From: Serratia ureilytica | GTDB taxonomy: Bacteria > Pseudomonadota > Gammaproteobacteria > Enterobacterales > Enterobacteriaceae | Length of the DNA stretch: 64,000 nucleotides | Assembly (NCBI RefSeq): GCF_013375155.1 | Contig: NZ_JABXOF010000001.1 | Location: 434,001-498,000, forward strand | Reading direction: 5' to 3' | Shown here: one piece after another, positions 52,038-61,957 of the stretch | Numbering within the stretch: position 1 is the first letter of the stretch | Layout: each line of letters starts with the position of its first letter | The notes under the pieces: model-generated | The model's database searches: none | Told to the model about the DNA's origin: nothing | The model's input: only the letters and a program-made list of their open reading frames with translations | Made by a program: the position numbers and the translations under genes

Positions 52038-53711
52038 ATGACTGAATCTTTCGCTCAACTCTTTGAAGAATCCTTAAAAGAAATCGAAACCCGCCCGGGT
52101 TCCATCGTTCGTGGCGTCGTTGTTGCTATCGACAAAGATATCGTACTGGTTGACGCCGGTCTGAAATCTGAGTCTGCCATCCCGGCTGAGCAATTCAAAA
52201 ACGCCCAGGGCGAGCTGGAAATCCAGGTTGGTGACGAAGTTGACGTTGCTCTGGATGCTGTTGAAGACGGCTTCGGTGAAACCCTGCTGTCCCGTGAGAA
52301 AGCTAAGCGTCACGAAGCTTGGATCACGCTGGAAAAAGCCTACGAAGAAGCTGAGACTGTAACCGGTGTTATCAACGGCAAAGTGAAGGGTGGCTTCACC
52401 GTCGAGCTGAACGGCATCCGCGCGTTCCTGCCAGGTTCCCTGGTTGACGTGCGTCCGGTACGTGACACTCTGCACCTGGAAGGCAAAGAGCTTGAGTTCA
52501 AAGTCATCAAGCTGGATCAGAAGCGCAACAACGTTGTCGTTTCTCGCCGTGCGGTTATCGAATCCGAGAACAGCGCTGAGCGCGATCAACTGCTGGAAAA
52601 CCTGCAGGAAGGCATGGAAGTTAAAGGTATCGTTAAGAACCTCACTGACTACGGTGCATTCGTTGATCTGGGCGGCGTAGACGGCCTGCTGCACATCACT
52701 GACATGGCTTGGAAACGCGTTAAGCATCCAAGCGAAATCGTCAACGTTGGCGATGAAATCACTGTTAAAGTGCTGAAGTTCGACCGCGAGCGTACTCGTG
52801 TATCCCTGGGCCTGAAACAGCTGGGCGAAGATCCATGGGTTGCTATCGCGAAACGTTACCCAGAAGGCACCAAGCTGACTGGCCGTGTAACCAACCTGAC
52901 TGATTACGGCTGCTTCGTGGAAATCGAAGAAGGCGTTGAAGGTCTGGTACACGTTTCTGAAATGGATTGGACCAACAAAAACATCCATCCGTCCAAAGTT
53001 GTTAACGTGGGCGACGTAGTGGAAGTGATGGTTCTGGACATCGATGAAGAACGTCGTCGTATCTCCCTGGGCCTGAAGCAGTGCAAATCCAACCCATGGC
53101 AGCAGTTCGCAGAGACCCACAACAAGGGCGACCGCGTTGAAGGTAAAATCAAGTCTATCACTGACTTCGGTATCTTCATCGGCCTGGACGGCGGCATCGA
53201 CGGCCTGGTTCACCTGTCTGACATCTCCTGGAACGTTGCAGGCGAAGAAGCAGTACGTGAATACAAGAAAGGCGACGAAATCGCTGCGGTTGTTCTGCAA
53301 GTTGACGCAGAGCGCGAGCGTATCTCCCTGGGCGTGAAGCAACTGGCTGAAGACCCGTTCAATAACTACCTGTCTATGAACAAGAAAGGTGCTATTGTTA
53401 CTGGTAAAGTCACTGCAGTTGACGCCAAAGGTGCTACAGTTGAATTGGCAGGCGGCGTAGAAGGTTACCTGCGTGCATCTGAAGCCTCTCGCGACCGCAT
53501 TGAAGATGCAACTCTGGTTCTGAACGTAGGTGACGAAGTTGAAGCTAAATTCACCGGCGTTGACCGTAAGAACCGCGTTGTAAGCCTGTCCGTACGTGCT
53601 AAGGACGAAGCTGACGAGAAAGACGCCATCGCAACTGTTAACAACAAACAGGAAGAAGGCAACTTCTCTAACGCAATGGCTGAAGCTTTCAAAGCGGCTA
53701 AAGGCGAGTAA
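52038..53711 (+). CDS. rpsA: 30S ribosomal protein S1
   Basis: This 557-residue protein consists of six S1/OB domains that bind mRNA and unfold structured initiation regions. Repeated motifs such as [52 protein letters not shown] and [32 protein letters not shown] mark the domains. Codon use is visibly different from neighbours (more GTT, GAA, CGT and GCT codons), as expected for a very highly expressed gene. It is identical in length to E. coli S1. Confidence 0.98.
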   Translation: MTESFAQLFEESLKEIETRPGSIVRGVVVAIDKDIVLVDAGLKSESAIPAEQFKNAQGELEIQVGDEVDVALDAVEDGFGETLLSREKAKRHEAWITLEKAYEEAETVTGVINGKVKGGFTVELNGIRAFLPGSLVDVRPVRDTLHLEGKELEFKVIKLDQKRNNVVVSRRAVIESENSAERDQLLENLQEGMEVKGIVKNLTDYGAFVDLGGVDGLLHITDMAWKRVKHPSEIVNVGDEITVKVLKFDRERTRVSLGLKQLGEDPWVAIAKRYPEGTKLTGRVTNLTDYGCFVEIEEGVEGLVHVSEMDWTNKNIHPSKVVNVGDVVEVMVLDIDEERRRISLGLKQCKSNPWQQFAETHNKGDRVEGKIKSITDFGIFIGLDGGIDGLVHLSDISWNVAGEEAVREYKKGDEIAAVVLQVDAERERISLGVKQLAEDPFNNYLSMNKKGAIVTGKVTAVDAKGATVELAGGVEGYLRASEASRDRIEDATLVLNVGDEVEAKFTGVDRKNRVVSLSVRAKDEADEKDAIATVNNKQEEGNFSNAMAEAFKAAKGE

Positions 53712-53717
53712 TGACGG

Positions 53718-53738
53718 GGGGCGGTCTCTGACCGCCCC
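53718..53738 (+). terminator. GC-rich hairpin between rpsA and ihfB
   Basis: A 9-bp perfect stem GGGGCGGTC / GACCGCCCC with a 3-nt loop, 7 bp after the rpsA stop. It has no T-run, so partial termination or 3'-end protection is more likely than full termination. Confidence 0.55.
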
Positions 53739-53773
53739 GATACGGTAGTTTAGCTGCAAAGCTTGGAGGTACT

Positions 53774-54058
53774 ATGACCAAGTCTGAACTTATTGAAAGA
53801 CTTGCTGGCCAGCAATCTCATATTCCGGCGAAGGCCGTTGAGGATGCAGTGAAAGAGATGCTTGAGCACATGGCCGCTACGCTGGCCGAGGGCGAACGCA
53901 TTGAGATCCGCGGATTCGGCAGTTTTTCTCTTCACTACCGTGCCCCGCGTGTAGGTCGCAACCCGAAAACCGGTGACAAAGTTGAGCTGGACGGCAAGTA
54001 CGTTCCTCACTTCAAACCAGGCAAAGAGTTGCGTGACCGCGCCAATATCTATGGCTAG
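53774..54058 (+). CDS. ihfB: Integration host factor subunit beta
   Basis: This 94-residue HU/IHF-family DNA-bending protein heterodimerises with IhfA. The sequence runs [44 protein letters not shown] and the beta-arm [33 protein letters not shown], with the intercalating proline in the arm. TTGGAGGT lies 7 bp before the ATG. It is downstream of rpsA, as in E. coli, and followed by a strong terminator. Confidence 0.97.
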   Translation: MTKSELIERLAGQQSHIPAKAVEDAVKEMLEHMAATLAEGERIEIRGFGSFSLHYRAPRVGRNPKTGDKVELDGKYVPHFKPGKELRDRANIYG

Positions 54059-54096
54059 TCGCTGACTGCTCATAGCGTTGTTGCTTGAAAAGAATA

Positions 54097-54129
54097 TAAA
54101 ACGGTGCCTGTAAGGCGCCGTTTTTTTTG
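54097..54129 (+). terminator. Intrinsic terminator of ihfB
   Basis: A stem ACGGTGCC / GGCGCCGT (one G-U pair) with a 5-nt loop, preceded by AAA and followed by an eight-T run, 38 bp after the stop. Confidence 0.93.
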
Positions 54130-54327
54130 CCTGCAATTCGCCGCGATATGCTAGCGAGTTGCGTACTGCGCCGCATTTACGATGTGGCTCCTGCATAGAT
54201 CTCTCTTATCCTGCCATGTTCAGCGCATCTTCGTTAAAGCCCGCTGGCGGCGACGTGTCGCCTGAATGATCCTGCTTGCTTGCCGTGACGCGTCTTTGCT
54301 CATGGCGGAGCCGATGGGAGAAAAGCG

Positions 54328-56604
54328 ATCAAAATTTCGCTGGATCTGGCGATATTTGCCGTTATCTGCGGCATCCTGCCGCTATTGGTTTTACCGCAGT
54401 TGCCTGAGCAATGGCAGCTGTGGCCGCTTTTGCTTGTTGTCTGTTTACTGCTGCGTACGCGCAGGCCATTCTGCCGTTATTTGGCCTGCCTGGGGTTGGG
54501 GTTCGCGTGGGCGGTTTTCAATGCCGGAAGCCTGATAGGGCAAATGGAGCGTTTGAGCCGCGGGCCGGAAGTGACGGCGGTGGTGCAGGTAAGCAGCATC
54601 GCGTTGAATCCGGCCGCCAGCAAGCAGACGCTAATGCGTATCGAGCGGATCGATGGCCATTGGCTGGCGCCTGCATTGATGTTTACCACACTATGGGCCC
54701 CGGAACAGCAGCGGCTGTGCGCCGGGCAGCGTTGGCAATTGAAACTGCGCTTGCGGCCGGTGCACGGCAAGCTCAATGAAGGGGGCTTCGACAGCCAACG
54801 TTGGGCGATCGCACAGCGCCAGCCGTTGACGGGCCTGGTCAGGCAGGCCCGTTTGCTGGATGGCGATTGTAGCCTGCGTCAGCGCATAATCAGCCATGCG
54901 GAAACCAACATCGGTGAGCTGCGTTACAAGGCGGTATTGTTGGCGCTGGCGTTTGGGGAGCGAACCGCGCTGGAACAGCCTTTACGCACGCTGATGCTGA
55001 AAACCGGCATTGCGCACTTAATGGCCATTTCAGGGCTTCATGTGGCGATGGTCGCCATTTTGTTCTGGGCTGCGCTGCGGGCGCTGCAGTTTTTTCTTCC
55101 CTCCCATCTGATTGGCTATCGTTTTCCCCTGGTCGCGGGCTGGGTGGCGACGCTGATCTATGTCTGGTTGGTGGGCGCCCAGCCGCCGGCGGTGCGTACC
55201 GTGTTGGCCATGACATTGTGGATGTTGCTGCGCCTGCGCGGCGTTCATTGTTCTTCCTGGCAGGTGTGGCTATGGTGTATCGGGCTGATTTTGCTGTGCG
55301 ATCCGCTGGCGGTATTGTCAGACAGTTTCTGGCTGTCGGTGCTGGCGGTAGGTTGCCTGATTTTTTGGTTTGAATGGGCGCCGCTCGGTGAGCGATTCCG
55401 GTCGGCCTGGTATTGGGCGCCGGTGCGCTGGCTGCATATTCAGCTCGGCATGACGCTGCTGCTGGTGCCGATGCAGGCCGCGCTGTTTCTGGGCCTGACG
55501 TTGACCTCGCTACCCGCCAATCTGTGGGCGGTACCTATTGTCTCATTGGTGACGGTGCCGCTGATTTTGCTGGCGGTGATATTTGGCTTCTTTCCCTCGT
55601 TAAGCTACGGGCTATGGTGGCTGGCGGACTTCACGCTGCACTGGGTGTTTGTGCCGCTGCATTACCTGCAACGCGGTTGGGTGGATCTGGGGGCTGCCTC
55701 GCTGCTGGCCAGCGCGGCGGGGTGGCTCATCGTCGTCTGTTGGCGCTTTCATTGGTGGCGGCGTTATGCACCGGGGCTGGCGACGGTAGCGATATGCTGT
55801 GTGCTGTGGCGGGAAAAAGAGCCGGGATACCGCTGGCGAGTCGATATGCTCGATGTCGGGCACGGCTTGGCGGTGGTCATTGAGCGAAACGGCAAGGGAA
55901 TACTGTACGATACCGGCGAGCGTTGGCCGGGCGGCAGCGCCGCCGAACGGCATATTTTGCCAATGTTGAACTGGCGGGGGATTGAATTGGAACAGATCAT
56001 TATCAGCCATGATCATCTCGATCATACCGGTGGCCTGCCGACGGTGCGACGGGCGTTTCCAGGGGCTACGGTACGCAGCCCGATGCGCGGGGAGGGGCAC
56101 TTGCCCTGCGTCGCCGGTGAGCGCTGGCGCTGGCAAGGGTTGCAATTCGAAGTGCTGTGGCCGCCGAAAACGCGTAAAAAGCCGGGCAATGACGACTCTT
56201 GCGTGATCCGTATCGACGACGGGAAACACAGCCTGCTGCTTACCGGTGATGCGGAAAAAAAGGCGGAGGCGCAGCTGCTCCGATTGCGGCGCGATCGCTT
56301 GGCGGCGACGGTGTTGCAGGTAGGGCATCATGGCAGCCGAACCTCTTCAACGCCGCCGTTTCTGCGCGCGGTTAATCCTCAGGCGGCATTGGCGTCAGCA
56401 TCTCGTTACAACAAATGGCGTTTGCCGGCGCGTAAAGTGGTCGCCAGATACCGGGCAAATGGCATTATATGGCGCGATACGACGCGCTCCGGCCAGTTAT
56501 CGGTACTTTTTTTCGACAACGATTGGCAAATTAAAGGCTTTCGCGAACAATTAATGCCCCGTTGGTACCATCAGCGGTTTGGCGTAGAGGGTGATAATGA
56601 GTAA
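54328..56604 (+). CDS. comEC: ComEC/Rec2 family competence protein (YcaI) with an apparent ATC start
   Basis: This inner-membrane protein of the ComEC family passes single-stranded DNA into the cytoplasm in transformable bacteria; its use in enterobacteria is unclear. A DUF4131-like region comes first, then the competence domain with multiple TM helices (LMAISGLHVAMVAILFW; GAQPPAVRTVLAM) and a C-terminal metallo-beta-lactamase-like domain with HDHLDH (residues 561-566). Homology to E. coli YcaI (MKI...CGI.PLL.LPQLP) begins at 54328, where the codon is ATC (IKISLDLAIFAVICGILPLLVLPQLP). No in-frame ATG, GTG or TTG exists between the stop at 54286-54288 and the TTG at 54385. GGGAG sits 7 bp before the ATC. 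If TTG is used, the protein is 739 residues and loses most of its first helix. It lies 35 bp before msbA. Confidence 0.88.
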   Translation: MKISLDLAIFAVICGILPLLVLPQLPEQWQLWPLLLVVCLLLRTRRPFCRYLACLGLGFAWAVFNAGSLIGQMERLSRGPEVTAVVQVSSIALNPAASKQTLMRIERIDGHWLAPALMFTTLWAPEQQRLCAGQRWQLKLRLRPVHGKLNEGGFDSQRWAIAQRQPLTGLVRQARLLDGDCSLRQRIISHAETNIGELRYKAVLLALAFGERTALEQPLRTLMLKTGIAHLMAISGLHVAMVAILFWAALRALQFFLPSHLIGYRFPLVAGWVATLIYVWLVGAQPPAVRTVLAMTLWMLLRLRGVHCSSWQVWLWCIGLILLCDPLAVLSDSFWLSVLAVGCLIFWFEWAPLGERFRSAWYWAPVRWLHIQLGMTLLLVPMQAALFLGLTLTSLPANLWAVPIVSLVTVPLILLAVIFGFFPSLSYGLWWLADFTLHWVFVPLHYLQRGWVDLGAASLLASAAGWLIVVCWRFHWWRRYAPGLATVAICCVLWREKEPGYRWRVDMLDVGHGLAVVIERNGKGILYDTGERWPGGSAAERHILPMLNWRGIELEQIIISHDHLDHTGGLPTVRRAFPGATVRSPMRGEGHLPCVAGERWRWQGLQFEVLWPPKTRKKPGNDDSCVIRIDDGKHSLLLTGDAEKKAEAQLLRLRRDRLAATVLQVGHHGSRTSSTPPFLRAVNPQAALASASRYNKWRLPARKVVARYRANGIIWRDTTRSGQLSVLFFDNDWQIKGFREQLMPRWYHQRFGVEGDNE

Positions 56605-56639
56605 AATAGGCCGCTATTTCTTCCGATGCTGGTATTTGC

Positions 56640-58388
56640 ATGATGAATGATAAAGATCTCTCGACCTGGCAGACATTCCGTCGACTCTGGCCGATGATCA
56701 CTCCTTTTAAGACCGGGCTGATTGTAGCCGCCATTGCGTTGATTATGAACGCAGCGGGGGACACGCTGATGCTGTCTCTGCTTAAACCGCTATTGGACGA
56801 TGGGTTTGGAAAAACCGACAGCAGCGTGCTGGTGTGGATGCCGTTGGCCGTCATCGCGCTGATGTTGATGCGCGGCGTAACCAGCTTTGTTTCAAGCTAC
56901 TGCATTTCCTGGGTTTCCGGCATGGTGGTGATGCAGATGCGCCGCCGCCTGTTTGGCCACATGATGAGAATGCCGGTGGCCTTCTTCGATCAACAGTCCA
57001 CCGGGACCCTGTTGTCGCGCATTACCTATGATTCCGAACAGGTGGCTTCCTCCTCTTCCAGCGCGCTGGTGACCGTGGTGCGCGAAGGGGCTTCGATCAT
57101 TGGCCTGTTCATCATGATGTTCTATTACAGCTGGCAGTTGTCGGTGATCCTGATCGTGCTGGCGCCGATCGTCTCCATTGCCATTCGCCTGGTGTCCAAG
57201 CGTTTCCGCAACATCAGCAAGAACATGCAGAACACGATGGGGCAGGTGACCACCAGCGCCGAACAGATGCTGAAAGGCCATAAAGAAGTGCTGATCTTCG
57301 GCGGCCAGCAGGTGGAAACCGAGCGCTTTAATTCGGTCAGCAACCGCATGCGTCAGCAAGGCATGAAGCTGGTTTCCGCGTCTTCGATTTCCGATCCGAT
57401 CATTCAGCTGATCGCTTCGCTGGCGCTGGCGTTCGTGCTGTTTGCCGCCAGCTTCCCAAGCGTGATGGAAACCCTGACCGCCGGTACCATTACCGTGGTG
57501 TTCTCGTCGATGATTGCGCTGATGCGTCCGCTGAAGTCGCTGACCAACGTCAATGCCCAGTTCCAACGCGGGATGGCGGCGTGCCAGACGCTGTTCTCCA
57601 TTTTGGATATGGAACAGGAAAAAGATACCGGCACCCGCGAAGTGAAGCGCGCGAAAGGCGATATCGAATTCCGCAATGTCACCTTCTACTACCCGTCCAA
57701 GGAAACGCCGGCGCTGCGTGATATCAACCTGAACATCGCCGAAGGCAAGACCGTAGCGCTGGTGGGCCGTTCCGGTTCGGGGAAATCGACCATCGCCAAC
57801 CTGTTGACGCGTTTCTATGATATCCAGGAAGGCGAAATTCTGATGGATGGCCACGATCTGCGCGAATACACCCTGGCTTCACTGCGTAATCAGGTGGCCC
57901 TGGTTTCGCAAAACGTGCACCTGTTCAACGACACCATCGCCAACAATATTGCCTATGCGCGTGAGAGCGAATACAGCCGCGAGCAGATCGAAAAAGCGGC
58001 CGAAATGGCGTACGCGATGGACTTCATCAACAAGATGGAAAACGGCCTGGATACGGTGATCGGTGAAAACGGCGTCATGCTGTCCGGCGGCCAACGCCAG
58101 CGCATCGCCATCGCGCGCGCGCTGCTGCGTGACTGCCCGATCCTGATCCTGGATGAGGCGACCTCTGCGCTGGATACCGAGTCCGAGCGGGCCATTCAGG
58201 CCGCGCTGGACGAACTGCAGAAAGACCGAACTTCACTGGTGATCGCGCACCGTCTGTCGACTATTGAAAAGGCGGACGAGATCCTGGTAGTGGAAGACGG
58301 CCGCATCGTCGAACGCGGTGAGCACGCCGAGTTGCTTGAACGGCAGGGCGCCTATGCGCAGCTGCACCGCATGCAGTTTGGTCAATAA
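56640..58388 (+). CDS. msbA: Lipid A export ATP-binding/permease protein MsbA
   Basis: This homodimeric ABC flippase moves core-lipid A across the inner membrane. The 582-residue product has six N-terminal TM helices, then the ATPase domain with Walker [10 protein letters not shown], signature [16 protein letters not shown] and Walker [13 protein letters not shown]. It equals E. coli MsbA in length and is highly conserved. Its TAA overlaps the lpxK ATG (TAATG), so the pair is translationally coupled. Confidence 0.97.
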   Translation: MMNDKDLSTWQTFRRLWPMITPFKTGLIVAAIALIMNAAGDTLMLSLLKPLLDDGFGKTDSSVLVWMPLAVIALMLMRGVTSFVSSYCISWVSGMVVMQMRRRLFGHMMRMPVAFFDQQSTGTLLSRITYDSEQVASSSSSALVTVVREGASIIGLFIMMFYYSWQLSVILIVLAPIVSIAIRLVSKRFRNISKNMQNTMGQVTTSAEQMLKGHKEVLIFGGQQVETERFNSVSNRMRQQGMKLVSASSISDPIIQLIASLALAFVLFAASFPSVMETLTAGTITVVFSSMIALMRPLKSLTNVNAQFQRGMAACQTLFSILDMEQEKDTGTREVKRAKGDIEFRNVTFYYPSKETPALRDINLNIAEGKTVALVGRSGSGKSTIANLLTRFYDIQEGEILMDGHDLREYTLASLRNQVALVSQNVHLFNDTIANNIAYARESEYSREQIEKAAEMAYAMDFINKMENGLDTVIGENGVMLSGGQRQRIAIARALLRDCPILILDEATSALDTESERAIQAALDELQKDRTSLVIAHRLSTIEKADEILVVEDGRIVERGEHAELLERQGAYAQLHRMQFGQ

Positions 58389-59368
58389 TGATTGAGCGCA
58401 TCTGGTCCGGCGGTTCGCTGCTTTATCTGGCGCTATTGCCGCTCTCGTGGCTGTATGGCCTGTTCAGTTGGCTGATCCGCCTTAGTTACCGCTGCGGCCT
58501 GCGTAAAAGTTGGCGTTCGCCGGTGCCGGTCGTGGTGGTGGGTAATCTCACCGCCGGCGGCAACGGCAAAACGCCGATGGTGATCTGGCTGGTGGAGCAC
58601 CTGCAGCAACGGGGCTACCGAGTTGGGGTGGTGTCGCGCGGCTACGGCGGCAAGTCAGCGGTCTATCCTCTGGTGCTGGGTCAGAATACGTCGACCCGCG
58701 AGGCGGGCGATGAGCCGGTGCTGATTTATCAGCGTACCGGGGCGCCCGTGGCGATCGCGCCCAAGCGCGCCGAGGCGGTGCAGGCTCTGCTGCAACAACA
58801 GCCGCTGGATGTGATCATCACCGACGACGGCTTGCAGCACTACGCTTTACAGCGTGACTTCGAGCTGGTGGTCATCGACGGTGTGCGTCGGTTCGGTAAC
58901 GGCTGGTGGTTGCCGGCCGGGCCGATGCGCGAGCGCGCTGCGCGGCTTGGCAGCGTCGATGCGCGCGTCGCCAATGGCGGCGTGGCGCAGGCCGGGGAAA
59001 TTGCCATGCGTCTGCAGGCGCGTGATGCGGTGAACCTGCTGAGCGGTGAACGTCGCCCGGCGGCCGAGCTGCCGCGCGTGGTGGCGATGGCGGGTATCGG
59101 CCATCCGCCGCGTTTCTTCGCGACGTTGGAAAAGTTGAACGTCGAAGTCGTGCAGGAAGTGGCGTTTGCCGATCATCAGGAATATCAGCAGGCGCAGCTG
59201 GCGGCGTTGGTTAATGCAGATCAAACGCTGTTGATGACGGAGAAGGACGCGGTGAAGTGTCGCGCCTTTGCCCAGCCCAATTGGTGGTATCTACCGGTTG
59301 ATGCGGTGCTACCGTCCGCTCAGGCTGAGCAACTGCTGCAGGATATCGAGTCCCTGCTGTCCAAGTAA
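58388..59368 (+). CDS. lpxK: Tetraacyldisaccharide 4'-kinase LpxK
   Basis: This enzyme phosphorylates the 4' position of the lipid A precursor disaccharide. The 326-residue product has an N-terminal membrane helix ([20 protein letters not shown]) and the kinase P-loop [20 protein letters not shown], followed by [10 protein letters not shown] and [17 protein letters not shown]. It is coupled to msbA upstream. In E. coli ycaQ follows; here a minus-strand gene ends 2 bp past the lpxK stop. Confidence 0.97.
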   Translation: MIERIWSGGSLLYLALLPLSWLYGLFSWLIRLSYRCGLRKSWRSPVPVVVVGNLTAGGNGKTPMVIWLVEHLQQRGYRVGVVSRGYGGKSAVYPLVLGQNTSTREAGDEPVLIYQRTGAPVAIAPKRAEAVQALLQQQPLDVIITDDGLQHYALQRDFELVVIDGVRRFGNGWWLPAGPMRERAARLGSVDARVANGGVAQAGEIAMRLQARDAVNLLSGERRPAAELPRVVAMAGIGHPPRFFATLEKLNVEVVQEVAFADHQEYQQAQLAALVNADQTLLMTEKDAVKCRAFAQPNWWYLPVDAVLPSAQAEQLLQDIESLLSK

Positions 59369-59370
59369 TC

Positions 59371-60777
59371 TCAGGATGCCAGCGTGACAAGCCCCAAGGC
59401 TTGCGCGCAGGCTTCCAGCGAGCGCTGCTGGGTTTGCTGATACAGCGCCAGCTCGTCGATCACCTCACTGCCCAACGCTTGTTCAAACGCTGCCCGGCTT
59501 GACGCCGCATTGTACTGTGTATGGCGGCTGTCCCCCAGATTCGATTGGAAAATCCCCGCCGCGCTGACCGGCAGAAAATCTTCATATACCAGTGGCTGGA
59601 AGCGAACGTGTTCTTTCTCGATCAGTTGCTCCAGGGTGCTGTGCTTATCCAGTGATTCTTTGGCCGCCAGGCCGCATTCGGTCGGGAAATAGCGGAACCA
59701 GGCCAGCTGTTGCTCGCGCAGCGTGGCGTAATCATCCGGAAACGCCCGGAAGTTTTCTTCCAGCAGCTGATAATAGCGTTCGGCATTTTTCTCGCTCGGC
59801 GGCGCCTGCAGCGCATCGTTGGTGGCCTTCAGCAGGCGGTCGTAGAGTTCTCTTCCTTTAGTCGTCAGCGCCACACCGCGCTGTTCAATCTCGCCGAAGC
59901 GCGCGGTATGATGACCGGCGACGACGCGGCCGTCATGCTCGACGAAATCGACGCGTTCTTCCAACGCCTTGAAGCTGGTCTGGCGCAGCAGGATCGCGCG
60001 ACGGCGACGCGGCGGGCCCTCGATGACCGCCTTGGGCGTAATGCCGCGGGCGGGCATCGCCTGCTGAACGCGATCGATATCCAGCGTGCGCGGTGTCAGA
60101 TGATTGATATGCGGCCCTTTAAACGCCACCACGTCGGCGATCAGGCGATGCTGATCGTGCAACTGCCGGTATTCTTCGGCGCTGACCGTCGCCTGGTTGT
60201 GCCAGCGGAAGGTTTCCAGCGCTTGTTCGACAAATTCTTGCGCCTGCACCTCATTCAGCCCGCCTTGCGCTTCCTGCAGCGCGATCAGTTCCAACGCGCG
60301 ATCGGTAAAGATGCGGCGGCGCGCCAGCAAGCGCTCAGCCAGCTCACGCAGCGCGGGATCTTCTATCAGCTCCAGGCGCAGCAGGGAGGTAAACACGCGG
60401 AACGGACTGATTTGCAGGGCGTCTTCGTGTACGGCGCGAAAGGCGGTCGAGTGCACGGGAACGCCCGCCACCGACAGATCATAGTAACCGACCGGCGCCA
60501 TGCCCATCACCCGGAACAGACGGCGCAGGGTGGCCAGTTCGTCCGCCGTGCCGACCCGGATCGCGCCGTGGCGCTCCATCGCAAGGCGTTCGATCTCGCC
60601 GGTGATTTGCAGTTGATGAGCCAGTGCGGCATCTTCGCGCAGAACCTGTCGGTTGGTTTCCGCCACCAGTTCCAGCAGATCGCCGTACAGCGGTACCTCC
60701 TTTTGGTACATGTCCGACATCGCGTGAGAGAATCTGGCGCGGATTTCATTAGGTGAAACGAACTGCTGGGCGGTCAT
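59371..60777 (-). CDS. hglS: 2-oxoadipate dioxygenase/decarboxylase family protein (HglS/YdcJ)
   Basis: This 468-residue protein is of the DUF1338/VOC-like family. Pseudomonas putida HglS, a non-haem Fe(II) enzyme in lysine catabolism, converts 2-oxoadipate to D-2-hydroxyglutarate; E. coli YdcJ is a close relative. Landmarks are ERHGAIRVGTADELATLRR (His70, Arg74), HINHLTPRTLDIDRVQ (His226), ARFGEIEQRGVALT (Glu296) and YEDFLPVSAAGIFQSNLG, consistent with the family's metal and substrate residues. I use the ATG at 60777, because AAGGAG lies 8 bp upstream; two earlier in-frame ATGs are poorly spaced. Neither lysine catabolism genes nor ydcJ are at this locus in E. coli, so it is an accessory insertion. 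Physiological substrate here is inference. Confidence 0.9.
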   Translation of the reverse strand: MTAQQFVSPNEIRARFSHAMSDMYQKEVPLYGDLLELVAETNRQVLREDAALAHQLQITGEIERLAMERHGAIRVGTADELATLRRLFRVMGMAPVGYYDLSVAGVPVHSTAFRAVHEDALQISPFRVFTSLLRLELIEDPALRELAERLLARRRIFTDRALELIALQEAQGGLNEVQAQEFVEQALETFRWHNQATVSAEEYRQLHDQHRLIADVVAFKGPHINHLTPRTLDIDRVQQAMPARGITPKAVIEGPPRRRRAILLRQTSFKALEERVDFVEHDGRVVAGHHTARFGEIEQRGVALTTKGRELYDRLLKATNDALQAPPSEKNAERYYQLLEENFRAFPDDYATLREQQLAWFRYFPTECGLAAKESLDKHSTLEQLIEKEHVRFQPLVYEDFLPVSAAGIFQSNLGDSRHTQYNAASSRAAFEQALGSEVIDELALYQQTQQRSLEACAQALGLVTLAS

Positions 60778-61302
60778 GCGCATAGCTCCTTGATTCAGCA
60801 TAATCTGAAAAATAGTGTTTTTAGCGGCAAAAGTGCTGGCGAAAAAGCCGTCTGCCTTGTTTTCCCCTCAAGTTTAGCCATCTGATTTGGGATTTGTTAT
60901 AGACGTGGCAAGCATATTAGAGTTTTATGCGTTAGCTCTCATTTGCAGCGCACGGACGGACAAATGATGCCCCGGTGAGGAGGGGAATGCGATGGTTCGG
61001 TCGCGGCGAGCGTTAAATTAAGTCATGCATATTCAGAGGGATAAAAATAAATTCGGCGTATTTATGAATTTAATGCAATAAACCCCTTGTGCATTCACCA
61101 TTTTTATGAGTAAATGCAAGTCGGCCTGTAATCCAGACCTATTTATGTTCGAGTTTAGAGTTAAGCAGTTCCTCCAAAAACGTTATCATCCGATTCCGCT
61201 TCAAAGACGAACCTTCTAAGTACCTCCCATAAGTAATGTTTCTGAAATGGCCGCAATTGCCTCTTATGGCAGATTTTGTAAATATATTTAAAGGTAAAAG
61301 TA
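60778..61302. other. AT-rich intergenic region upstream of cold-shock gene
   Basis: These 525 bp contain no supported gene and are more AT-rich than the neighbours. They should hold the hglS promoter and a long leader for the first cold-shock gene. GTAATCCAGACC at 61128-61139 vaguely resembles the end of the E. coli cspA cold box (ACGTACAGACC), but the match is weak. Confidence 0.45.
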
Positions 61303-61512
61303 ATGTCTAAGAAGACGGGTCAAGTTAAGTGGTTCAACGAAAGCAAAGGTTTTGGTTTCATTGAGCAGCACGATGGCGGCAAAGATGTATTCGTACACTT
61401 CTCCGCAATCATGACCGACGGTTTCAAGACCCTGGCTGAAGGCCAGCGCGTCGAGTACACCATCCAGGACAGCCCGCGCGGGCCGGCTGCCGCCAACGTA
61501 GTTGCTCTGTAA
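61303..61512 (+). CDS. Cold-shock-domain protein (CspC/CspE-like)
   Basis: This 69-residue single cold-shock domain, [36 protein letters not shown], has intact RNP1 (KGFGFIE) and RNP2 (DVFVHF) and the C-terminus [10 protein letters not shown]. Such proteins bind RNA and act as chaperones or antiterminators. Overall it is nearest CspE/CspC/CspG types, but which orthologue cannot be settled by eye, so no symbol is given. AAAGG lies upstream of the ATG, and a good terminator follows. Confidence 0.92.
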   Translation: MSKKTGQVKWFNESKGFGFIEQHDGGKDVFVHFSAIMTDGFKTLAEGQRVEYTIQDSPRGPAAANVVAL

Positions 61513-61598
61513 GAAGACAGGGAACGCGTATAAAGAGATCTTAATACAACCATGGTGACGCTTCAGCGCTGAGTCATGCGGAAGATATTAAGTTCAAC

Positions 61599-61623
61599 AA
61601 GCCCGCCTTAGTGCGGGTTTTTT
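61599..61623 (+). terminator. Intrinsic terminator of the first cold-shock gene
   Basis: A stem CCCGC / GCGGG with a 6-nt loop, preceded by AACAAG and followed by a six-T run and AATTTTTT. Confidence 0.82.
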
Positions 61624-61735
61624 AATTTTTTGCTCACGAGAGGTTTGTTACGAAAAACTTTAGGATGGGCTGGTAGCGTCCAGACAATATAAAAAATGAC
61701 GTTGTCAAGGATGCTCAAGTAAAAGGATATAAGTT

Positions 61736-61957
61736 ATGTTTAAAAATACTGTGTTAAAAATGGGCCGTGTGAAATGGTTTAATCAGGCCGAAGGCTATGG
61801 TTTTATTTCACCGGTAGATGGCAGCGACGAAATCTATGTCAATCGCAACGCTATCGCCAACACCAAAAATAAGTCGTTGAACGAAGGTCAGAACGTTGAG
61901 TTCTCGATCTATCGCAGCTCGCATGGGCTGTCCGCGGCAGACGTTATCGCGTTCTGA
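61736..61957 (+). CDS. Divergent cold-shock-domain protein with altered RNP2
   Basis: This 73-residue protein is a cold-shock domain by pattern: MGRVKWFNQAEGYGFISPVDGSDEIYVNRNAI...SLNEGQNVEFSI...LSAADVIAF. RNP1 is changed to EGYGFI and RNP2 to IYVNRN, losing the usual Phe-His-Phe surface (VFVHF). Nucleic-acid binding may therefore be weak or changed. AAGGA sits 8 bp before the ATG at 61736; an internal ATG at 61760 would give the canonical 65-residue core. Codon use is AT-richer than neighbours. It lies 224 bp after the first csp gene, behind a terminator, so it is probably transcribed separately. Confidence 0.85.
   Translation: MFKNTVLKMGRVKWFNQAEGYGFISPVDGSDEIYVNRNAIANTKNKSLNEGQNVEFSIYRSSHGLSAADVIAF

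Noticed and set aside
52074-53759. 561-codon frame antisense to rpsA
   Set aside because: Arises from the biased codon use of rpsA; no motif or start signal.
61081-61302. Canonical cspA-type cold box in the first csp leader
   Set aside because: The best segment, GTAATCCAGACC, matches only the CAGACC end; not enough to call.
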